Shown here: positions 35,606-41,256 of the stretch, one piece after another
How the letters are laid out: every line of letters starts with the position of its first letter
Numbering within the stretch: position 1 is the stretch's first letter
Assembly: GCA_029245955.1 (NCBI GenBank)
Contig: JAQWOH010000003.1
Coordinates: forward strand, 1 to 41,256
From: Fuerstiella sp.
Lineage (GTDB): Bacteria; Planctomycetota; Planctomycetia; Planctomycetales; Planctomycetaceae
DNA length: 41,256 nucleotides
Direction: 5' to 3'
Notes under the pieces: generated by a model
Seen by the model: only the letters and a program-made list of their open reading frames with translations
Database searches by the model: none
What the model was told of the DNA's origin: nothing
Translations under genes and position numbers: made by a program

Positions 35606-36217
35606 CTACTCTCCGGCATGCGGGAGATCGAATCGATCCTTGGTTCGGCAGTAGCTCACTCCACCCATGCGACCGACAGCGTCCAGCAGGTCGGGGTCGA
35701 CAAGGTCTTTGGCACCAATCACCTTATCGTTGATGTGCATGTGAACGACACTTCCAACGACAACGTTGGCGCCACCAGGACCATCGCCAATATTCAAAAC
35801 ATGTATCTTCCGACATTCGAACTGTACCGGCGATTCCGAAACTCGCGGTGCGCTGATTTTCACGCTGGACAATGGCGTCAGTCCGCCGACATCAAATTCT
35901 GACTCTTCCGGCGGCAACGCCGCTGCCGAGTCATTCATCGCTTTAGCGACGGCGAACGGAACGATATTTACCACGAATTCACCAGTATCCAGAATGTTCC
36001 GCAGCGTGTCTTTCGGTTTGCCGTCCCTGTTGTTGGCCGGACAGAAAAGCAGACTGGGTGGACGTGAGCCGACTCCGGTGAAGTAACTGAATGGAGCGAC
36101 GTTCGTGACACCAGTCTCAGAGACCGTCGACACCCACGCAATCGGTCGTGGCACGATGCAATGAATCATCTGCTGATAGAAGACAGATGCACGAACGTCA
36201 GCCGGATCGAAATCCAT
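35606..36217 (-). CDS. Flavin reductase-like (FMN-binding split barrel) protein
   Basis: A 203-residue protein with the flavin-reductase-like fold: YQQMIHCIVPRPIAWVSTVS near the start (the VxPRPIAWVST signature), GVTNVAPFSYFTGVGSRPPSL, KDTLRNILDTGEFVVNIV and, late in the protein, VVVGSVVHMHINDKVI. Members bind FMN in a split barrel and reduce flavin with NAD(P)H, or act as oxidoreductases of unknown substrate. It is cytosolic, with no signal peptide. Length is typical for the DIM6/NTAB branch. It lies 19 bp downstream of the zincin-like gene, so the two probably form an operon. The physiological partner is not evident. Confidence 0.88.
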   Translation of the reverse strand: MDFDPADVRASVFYQQMIHCIVPRPIAWVSTVSETGVTNVAPFSYFTGVGSRPPSLLFCPANNRDGKPKDTLRNILDTGEFVVNIVPFAVAKAMNDSAAALPPEESEFDVGGLTPLSSVKISAPRVSESPVQFECRKIHVLNIGDGPGGANVVVGSVVHMHINDKVIGAKDLVDPDLLDAVGRMGGVSYCRTKDRFDLPHAGE

Positions 36218-36236
36218 CGTCTTTGATTCCCGTCAA

Positions 36237-36854
36237 CTATGCTGCGTCGTCCACAGGTATCAGCTTGGGTACAGCGACTCGCAGGCCGACGACGGGACCA
36301 AAGGCCTTCCGCAGTCCATGAAAGTCGTGCTTCAGGAACTTTCGCAGCTGCGCAGGTGCTCTCATCCGCAGATACTGATTCACAAACGTCTCCATATGTC
36401 GATCGTAATTAGCCTGACTGCCCGTGTGCATGTAACACCCGCCCTTAAAACGGCGAATATCACCGTCAAAGGCGGGACTGATGTGATACAGTTCGTGGAA
36501 CGTCGTAACCAGCTTCTCCTTGTAAGACTGGTTCAGAAATCGCGGCAGGTAGAATGTGAGAATGTACAGCATTTCCTGGCCATCATGGTACAACCGCTGG
36601 ACCGTCCATTCTCGGCCGTCGCGGCGCTGCGTCAATGCACCATAGTCGAATCGCATTGGTGTCAGCTTCGCCTGCATGCCCCATTCGACGGGCGACCTTG
36701 TCTGCGCAAACGTCAACGCTACCTGGCTCATGTCAATGTGACGAAATTCGGGATGACGTCGACAAACGTCTTCGCAAAGACGCCTCATGGCAGCACAGAA
36801 ATCAAACGCCTTAGCTGGCAACGGACTGACCTCGGGCAACCGGAGGAATTGCAT
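36237..36854 (-). CDS. Putative zincin-type metallopeptidase (HELYH)
   Basis: A 205-residue protein. The sequence TTFHELYHISPAFDG at about 117-131 contains HExxH, the zinc site of gluzincin/metzincin peptidases. Downstream, GGCYMHTGSQANYDRHMETFV could supply a third ligand. The region before it (EWTVQRLYHDGQEMLYILTFYLPRFL) is the beta-rich part ending in the HExxH helix. It resembles small putative metallopeptidase domains known from phage and bacterial genomes. There is no signal peptide, so it is probably cytosolic. The strongly conserved-looking motif supports the coding call, while target and activity are unknown. It overlaps nothing, starts 77 bp after the rplQ terminator (in minus-strand order) and is followed closely by the flavin reductase gene. 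Confidence 0.8.
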   Translation of the reverse strand: MQFLRLPEVSPLPAKAFDFCAAMRRLCEDVCRRHPEFRHIDMSQVALTFAQTRSPVEWGMQAKLTPMRFDYGALTQRRDGREWTVQRLYHDGQEMLYILTFYLPRFLNQSYKEKLVTTFHELYHISPAFDGDIRRFKGGCYMHTGSQANYDRHMETFVNQYLRMRAPAQLRKFLKHDFHGLRKAFGPVVGLRVAVPKLIPVDDAA

Positions 36855-36930
36855 TCATGAGCCCGCTCCGCGGACCGCTTCGAACTGAGTGAAGGCTATT
36901 CCCTTACGCGGATTGCAGCAATATCGCTTG

Positions 36931-36965
36931 AAACGAAAACAGGCCGCTCCTGCAGAGCGGCCTGT
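36931..36965 (-). terminator. Rho-independent terminator of the ribosomal-protein operon
   Basis: A perfect 11-bp stem ACAGGCCGCTC/GAGCGGCCTGT (36939-36949 with 36955-36965) with a 5-nt loop. Read on the minus strand it is followed by TTTTCGTTT. It lies 31 bp after the rplQ stop and closes the operon. Confidence 0.92.
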
Positions 36966-36995
36966 CATCAAATCCGAATGCACGGCGGTACGTAG

Positions 36996-37667
36996 TTATG
37001 ATTCCGTCGTTTCTTTGTCATCAGCGTCCGTTGTTGGAGACTCCTCCGCATCTGACGCAGCAGCATCATCCGCCACTGGTTCATCCTGCTGTGGAGCCGG
37101 ATCGTCATTGACGACTGGCGCAGAACGCCTCCTGGACTTCACACGATCGCGTTCGCCGACAAATTCAACAAGTGCCTGCTGCCCTGAATCGCCAAGCCGC
37201 ACGTTGGAAAGCCGTACTATTCGGGTATAACCACCGTCACGATCTGCAAATCGCTCAGCCAGGTCTTCAAACAACACCGAAACCGCTTCGCCGTCCCGCA
37301 ACAGTGAAAACGCACGTCGGCGAAGAGCGACAGCAGGAGAAATGGTCTGTGACCACTGCTGCCACCTGTCAGAATTACGCCAGTCACGCCATGCGTCAGT
37401 TCCTTTTTCTGCATCAGACGCAAAATCAGCGGCGGCCTGTTCGTGAGCAACGGCCTTCTTGCCAAGTGTGATCAGTTTTTCAACGAACGGACGAAGCTCC
37501 TTTGCCTTCGCCACGGTCGTGACGATGCGGCCGGGTACACGTGGGCGATGTGGATCGTCTTCATCGACGCGCACAGTCTTTATCAGGCTGGCCGCCATAT
37601 TGCGAAACATCGCCTTTCGGTGCGATGAGTTTCGTCCGAGTTTTCTTCCGCGTAATCGATGTCGCAT
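36996..37667 (-). CDS. rplQ: 50S ribosomal protein L17, extended
   Basis: A 223-residue protein. The N-terminus [29 protein letters not shown] and the block [16 protein letters not shown]...ALVEFVG are unmistakable L17. Typical L17 has 115-130 residues. Here about 45 residues (roughly 76-120, [20 protein letters not shown] onward) are inserted before the [10 protein letters not shown] helix, and about 45 acidic, Ala/Asp-rich residues are added at the C-terminus (about 178-223). L17 binds 23S rRNA near the exit tunnel. It is the last gene of the operon, 55 bp after rpoA, and is followed by a strong terminator. Extensions of this kind occur in planctomycete ribosomal proteins, but their function is unknown. 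Confidence 0.96.
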   Translation of the reverse strand: MRHRLRGRKLGRNSSHRKAMFRNMAASLIKTVRVDEDDPHRPRVPGRIVTTVAKAKELRPFVEKLITLGKKAVAHEQAAADFASDAEKGTDAWRDWRNSDRWQQWSQTISPAVALRRRAFSLLRDGEAVSVLFEDLAERFADRDGGYTRIVRLSNVRLGDSGQQALVEFVGERDRVKSRRRSAPVVNDDPAPQQDEPVADDAAASDAEESPTTDADDKETTES

Positions 37668-37722
37668 GGCGACAAGTCTCTCAATCGTAGTCTAGGGAAA
37701 TTCTGTAACCTGCCTGCTGCGT

Positions 37723-38736
37723 CTATCCGACGGGCTGTTGATTCGGCAATCGCATGCCCAATCGCAGTTCGATCTCTTCCAAACGCTCCCGTACTTCGTC
37801 CAGCGTTGTCTCACCGAAGTTGCGAACCTGCAGCAGTTCGTCCTCTGACCGCACCACCAGGTCACGGACAGTATTGATACCGACAGACTCCAGACAGTTT
37901 GTCGCACGCACCGACAGATTCAATTCTGCCAGGCTCTTGTTCAGCTTTTCTTCCAGTTCCATGTCGACCGGCGAATAACCGGTAGACTCCATCATCCCCT
38001 TCAGTCCGCCATCCTGGTTCGCTTCCGGACCAGGTTCGCGATACGTAATGAAGCAGTTCAGGTGCTTCCGGAGAATCTTGGCGGCTTCCACAAGTGCCAT
38101 CGAAGGAGAAACCGTGCCGTTGGTCCAGATCTCAAGGTTGAGTTTGTCGTAGTTCGTCCGCTGACCAACACGGGTTTCCTGAATCTGATGTCGGACGCGA
38201 GTAATCGGAGAGAACGCTGCGTCCAGAGGAATCAGGCCAACCTCAGGATCGTTCTGATAGTGTTCCGATGCCGGCACATATCCACGACCGTTCTCCACCG
38301 TCATTTCGATGTTGAAAGGAACGTCATCGGTCATCGTTGCGATCACAAGATCCTTGTTGATAACTTCAACTTGATCGTCGCAAATGACATCTGCACCAGT
38401 GACCACACCCCGAGTGTTCTTCTCGATGCGAACAGTCTTGACAGAAGCACTGTAGTTCTTCAAAACCAGGGACTTAAGATTAAGGCAGATGTCAGTCACA
38501 TCTTCCACAAGACCTGGAATCGTAGTGAACTCGTGCTGCACACCCTGAACACGAACCTTGGTGATCGCAGCACCTTCAAGGCTGGATAACAGGATACGTC
38601 GCAGACTGTTACCCACCGTAGATCCGAAACCACGCTCAAATGGTTCAGCAACAAACCTGCCGTACTCGGCCGTCAGGGACTCTCGAACCGGGAAAACCCG
38701 ACTGGGCAGTTCCAATCCACGCCATCGAATTCGCAT
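37723..38736 (-). CDS. rpoA: DNA-directed RNA polymerase subunit alpha
   Basis: A 337-residue protein. The N-terminal assembly domain (about 1-235) contains [29 protein letters not shown] linker rich in Gly/Met follows, then the C-terminal domain (about 260-325: [42 protein letters not shown]), which binds UP-element DNA and activators. Length is normal. AGGAGA 8 nt before the ATG is a strong ribosome binding site. It lies 71 bp after rpsK and 55 bp before rplQ. rpsD, which sits between rpsK and rpoA in many bacteria, is missing here. Confidence 0.98.
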   Translation of the reverse strand: MRIRWRGLELPSRVFPVRESLTAEYGRFVAEPFERGFGSTVGNSLRRILLSSLEGAAITKVRVQGVQHEFTTIPGLVEDVTDICLNLKSLVLKNYSASVKTVRIEKNTRGVVTGADVICDDQVEVINKDLVIATMTDDVPFNIEMTVENGRGYVPASEHYQNDPEVGLIPLDAAFSPITRVRHQIQETRVGQRTNYDKLNLEIWTNGTVSPSMALVEAAKILRKHLNCFITYREPGPEANQDGGLKGMMESTGYSPVDMELEEKLNKSLAELNLSVRATNCLESVGINTVRDLVVRSEDELLQVRNFGETTLDEVRERLEEIELRLGMRLPNQQPVG

Positions 38737-38807
38737 TATTGTCTTCTCCTGAAACAGGGGGCTCTTGTTAGTCAGACCGCATCAACCACGTACAGAAAAA
38801 CGCCAAC

Positions 38808-39191
38808 TCAGACGCGACGCTTCTTGGGGGGACGACAGCCGTTGTGCGGCAGTGGGGTGACATCTTCAATAGACCGAACGGTGATGCCTGAAGACTGCAG
38901 GCCGGTAATGGCGCTTTCGCGACCGGACCCTGGCCCTTTGACCCGAATCTCGATCTCTTTCACACCGCACTTCGCCGCTCGTTCCGCAACGGTTTCAGAT
39001 GCACGCTGTGCGGCAAACGGAGTGCTCTTGCGACTTCCTTTAAACCCAACGGTACCCGCTGTGGCCCAACACAGAACGTCACCGTTTGTGTCGGTCATGG
39101 TCACAATCGTGTTATTAAAGGTTGCTTTGATGAAAGCAACGCCCTTTGTCACGTTGCGACGTACTCGCTTTTTTTGTTTTACTTTTGCCAC
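38808..39191 (-). CDS. rpsK: 30S ribosomal protein S11
   Basis: A 127-residue protein of normal length with the S11 signatures [44 protein letters not shown] and the C-terminal [15 protein letters not shown]. The start is GTG at 39191 (reads GTG GCA AAA GTA), unlike the ATG of its neighbours. No in-frame ATG fits the conserved N-terminus. S11 sits on the platform of the 30S subunit and contacts mRNA in the E site region. It lies 54 bp after rpsM in the operon. Confidence 0.98.
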   Translation of the reverse strand: MAKVKQKKRVRRNVTKGVAFIKATFNNTIVTMTDTNGDVLCWATAGTVGFKGSRKSTPFAAQRASETVAERAAKCGVKEIEIRVKGPGSGRESAITGLQSSGITVRSIEDVTPLPHNGCRPPKKRRV

Positions 39192-39245
39192 GATTCAATT
39201 TCTCACAGAATAACAGGAGTCAGAACGCCATCAAGGAACACAATT

Positions 39246-39632
39246 TTAATGCTTGGCGTCCTTTACGCCCTTCTTGCCGGCGACGGTCTTCTTGCGACCC
39301 TTTCGAGTTCGGGCATTAGTCTTCGTTCGCTGTCCGCGTACGGGCAAACCTCGACGATGCCGAAGGCCGCGATAACACTGAATCTCGCGAAGACGTCCAA
39401 TATCCTGTTGAACCTTCCGCCGAAGCGGGCCTTCAACAGTGTAATTCTTATCCAGATGGTTGGTGATGCGGCTCACTTCATCTTCGGACAGGTCACTGGC
39501 CCGAATCTGCGGATCGATTCCCAGCTCGTAACAGATATTGACCGCGAGAATGCGACCAACACCAAAGAGGTAGGTCAGCGCAACATACGTTGGCTTATTG
39601 TTTGGGACGTCCACACCAAGAATACGAGGCAT
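39246..39632 (-). CDS. rpsM: 30S ribosomal protein S13
   Basis: A 128-residue protein: [19 protein letters not shown] at the start, [22 protein letters not shown], and the rRNA/tRNA-contacting tail [26 protein letters not shown]. Length is typical. GGAG lies about 9 nt before the ATG. S13 sits in the head of the 30S subunit and bridges to the 50S. It follows rpmJ by 58 bp, the usual order. Confidence 0.98.
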   Translation of the reverse strand: MPRILGVDVPNNKPTYVALTYLFGVGRILAVNICYELGIDPQIRASDLSEDEVSRITNHLDKNYTVEGPLRRKVQQDIGRLREIQCYRGLRHRRGLPVRGQRTKTNARTRKGRKKTVAGKKGVKDAKH

Positions 39633-39690
39633 CGAAGCTCACTCCAACTAACAAAACAATCATGAGCCGACACCGCCGACTCCAACGCAA

Positions 39691-39807
39691 TCAACCCTGA
39701 CGTTGTTTATGACGCGGATTCGCAGTGCAGACAACATACGTACGGCCCCGCCGACGAACTGTCTTACAGTGCTCACAAATTCGTTTGACGCTTGACCTTA
39801 CTTTCAT
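39691..39807 (-). CDS. rpmJ: 50S ribosomal protein L36
   Basis: A 38-residue protein read directly from the minus strand. It starts [19 protein letters not shown] and ends NPRHKQRQG. The zinc ribbon C11-x2-C14...C27...H33 of the zinc-binding L36 form is complete. CAGGAG about 8 nt before the ATG is a good ribosome binding site. Position between secY and rpsM is standard. infA and map, often found on the secY side, are absent, and only 42 bp separate the start from the secY stop. Confidence 0.97.
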   Translation of the reverse strand: MKVRSSVKRICEHCKTVRRRGRTYVVCTANPRHKQRQG

Positions 39808-39849
39808 CGAACCAACTCCTGCAGACAATATCCTATTTGTTTTCCGAAG

Positions 39850-41211
39850 CTACTCTTCAGTGTCCAGCAGACCTGAATAATTTCGCATAATCAGATGCGA
39901 ATCAATTTTCTGAACCAGGTCCAAAGCCACGGAAACAATAATCAAAAGACCAGTCCCACCAAAGAAACTCGCGATCGCGTAGTCTCCCGTCAGGGTGGTC
40001 GAAATAACGGTCGGTATTACAGCAATAACTGCCAGGAATGCCGCACCAACATAGGTAATTCTCATCATTACCTGTTCAAGGTGCGATGCTGTCCGTCCAC
40101 CTGGGCGATAGCCCGGAATGAAGCTCCCCATATCCTTCAGATTCTCTGACATATCTTTGGGATTGAAAGTGATCGCTGTCCAAAAGGAGCATAAGAAGTA
40201 GATCAGGAAGATGTAGGTGAGATTGTACACAAATCCCTGGCCAGGACTGAACGCACTGCCCAGCGTCATCAGTATCGAATTGTTGGGCCAGATATTTGCT
40301 AACTGATTAAACACGAAGAACGGCAGCAACAGAAGACTGGAGGCAAAGATGATCGGCATGACTCCCGCCTGATTCACCCGCAGAGGCAACCACTGTCGCT
40401 GACCACCCATCACCTTTCGCCCGCGTACATGTTTTGCACTTTGAATCGGTATCTTGCGCTGCCCCTGAGTGATAAACACCACCCAGACGATGACCAGCAC
40501 GAACAATGCAGCCAGAACCAACAGGATCTCCACCCCCTGTCCGCCGCCGAGCTGCAAGCCGTTTTCCAGAATACCACTCAGGAACCCTCCGGCGGCAGCC
40601 GGCATTCTCGCCAGAATCCCAGCCATGATCAGCAAACTGATTCCATTGCCGATGCCGTATGCATCAATCTGTTCGCCGATCCACATCAGGAACACGGTCC
40701 CGCATGTCATCACGACCGTCCCAACCAGGCACCAGCCTGTCGTGTTATAACCATCCAATAGAACACTCTGCCCCGTCAGAGCACCCGCAGCCAGTCCTCG
40801 AATCAGAAAGAAACTCTGCAGAAAACAAATGACAACAGTTGCATAGCGAGTGTATTCGTTCAGGCGACGGCGACCCGACTCGCCCTCCTTCTGCAACTGT
40901 TCCAGTGGTGGATAAACCGTGCCCAGCAACTGAAACACAATTGACGCCGTGATATACGGCATGATTCCCAGCCCAAAAATTGAGCCGTTCGTGATGCTGG
41001 ATGCCGAGAACATAGAAACAACCTGCAGCAGGTCGCCAATTCCGGAACCCGTGCCGCCGGACCGTCCAAACACTTCCTTAAGTGCAGCATGATCCATAAA
41101 CGGCAACGTGATGGAAAACCCCATACGGTAGACCGCTAACAGAAATAATGTCAGCAGGATCTTCTGTCGGAGCTCCGGCACGCGGAACACGGTTAATAAT
41201 TTTGAGAACAT
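39850..41211 (-). CDS. secY: Protein translocase channel subunit SecY
   Basis: From the ATG at 41211 the protein has 453 residues. A TTG 21 bp upstream is not needed, since GAGAGG lies just before the ATG. It begins MFSKLLTVFRVPELRQKILLTL and has ten membrane helices with SecY signatures: the plug region near residues 60-75, GIMPYITASIVFQLL, QKEGESGRRRLNEYTRYATV, the loop GQRKIPIQSAKHVRGRKV, LPLRVNQAGVMPIIFASS and FNPKDMSENLKDMGSFIPGYRPG. It forms the SecYEG pore in the cytoplasmic membrane. Upstream, 45 bp remain in the window, with a stop codon at 41236-41238 in one frame that could be the end of the expected rplO, but the residue tail is too short to identify. It starts the visible part of the operon. 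Confidence 0.97.
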   Translation of the reverse strand: MFSKLLTVFRVPELRQKILLTLFLLAVYRMGFSITLPFMDHAALKEVFGRSGGTGSGIGDLLQVVSMFSASSITNGSIFGLGIMPYITASIVFQLLGTVYPPLEQLQKEGESGRRRLNEYTRYATVVICFLQSFFLIRGLAAGALTGQSVLLDGYNTTGWCLVGTVVMTCGTVFLMWIGEQIDAYGIGNGISLLIMAGILARMPAAAGGFLSGILENGLQLGGGQGVEILLVLAALFVLVIVWVVFITQGQRKIPIQSAKHVRGRKVMGGQRQWLPLRVNQAGVMPIIFASSLLLLPFFVFNQLANIWPNNSILMTLGSAFSPGQGFVYNLTYIFLIYFLCSFWTAITFNPKDMSENLKDMGSFIPGYRPGGRTASHLEQVMMRITYVGAAFLAVIAVIPTVISTTLTGDYAIASFFGGTGLLIIVSVALDLVQKIDSHLIMRNYSGLLDTEE

Positions 41212-41256
41212 TGGTCCTCTCCGAAACTTCAATCCTTACGAAGTTTCTGCGAACAA

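Noticed and set aside
35434..35733. 99-codon plus-strand ORF
   Set aside because: Its second half is antisense to the flavin-reductase gene and its first half shows no motif.
41236..41256. C-terminal tail of rplO before secY
   Set aside because: Only six codons and a stop are visible, and another frame also ends in a stop close by. Gene order suggests rplO, but the sequence cannot show it.

Overview
The window looks like a chromosomal segment of a planctomycete. The evidence is a prepilin-like DUF1559 protein at the left edge, two separate pairs of DUF1549/DUF1553 cytochrome-like protein and DUF1501 protein, a type I sulfatase, a TPR/FG-GAP/ASPIC protein, a PPC-domain secreted protein and a sorbosone-dehydrogenase/heme fusion. 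These families are strongly enriched in Planctomycetales. A marine, Fuerstiella-like or Planctomycetaceae member is plausible, but genus cannot be settled from the sequence alone.

Layout. 1-386: start of a DUF1559 gene (minus). 387-1419: about 1 kb without a convincing gene, with a C-rich/G-rich low-complexity tract. 1420-2773: a tiny lipoprotein gene and a leucine-rich-repeat lipoprotein gene converging on a perfect bidirectional terminator. 2918-9822 (minus): an isochorismatase-like secreted protein, a TPR/FG-GAP/ASPIC protein and a membrane protein fused to a spermidine-synthase-like domain. 9823-11419: a degraded-looking stretch with one copy of a 73-nt structured repeat, a hypothetical ORF cut by one in-frame stop, and a fragment resembling a sulfatase N-terminus just upstream of the intact sulfatase (11420-12925). 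12990-15899 (minus): a beta-propeller dehydrogenase with three CXXCH sites. 16233-24293 (plus): a DTW-domain tRNA aminocarboxypropyltransferase-like gene, an SGNH/alpha-beta-hydrolase fusion overlapping a cytochrome-DUF1549-DUF1553 gene, then a DUF1501 gene. 24368-24440: second copy of the 73-nt repeat. 24470-27295 (minus): a WecA-like glycosyl-1-phosphate transferase and a CysH-type (P)APS reductase. 27660-28832 (plus): an M20 peptidase with a hairpin-rich leader. 28955-35296 (minus): DUF1549/DUF1553, DUF1501 and PPC-domain genes. 35606-36854 (minus): a zincin-like protein and a flavin-reductase-like protein. 36996-41211 (minus): the distal end of the ribosomal-protein operon, secY-rpmJ-rpsM-rpsK-rpoA-rplQ, closed by a strong terminator.

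How the genes work together. The sulfatase and the two DUF1549/DUF1553-DUF1501 sets, with their partner hydrolase or PPC proteins, fit the planctomycete theme of secreted attack on sulfated or complex polysaccharides. CysH supplies reduced sulfur, and the WecA-like enzyme starts a lipid-linked surface glycan. The ribosomal cluster is housekeeping. It lacks rpsD, infA, map and adk at the places where many bacteria carry them.

The most interesting non-gene signals are: (i) a 73-nt intergenic element present twice, 14.5 kb apart, with a conserved three-helix fold and a compensatory base-pair change; (ii) two 36-bp direct repeats separated by exactly 36 bp upstream of the WecA-like gene; (iii) mutually exclusive hairpins in the M20 peptidase leader. 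I did not find a clearly novel defence or mobile system, and no CRISPR array, insertion sequence, tRNA or rRNA gene was recognised.
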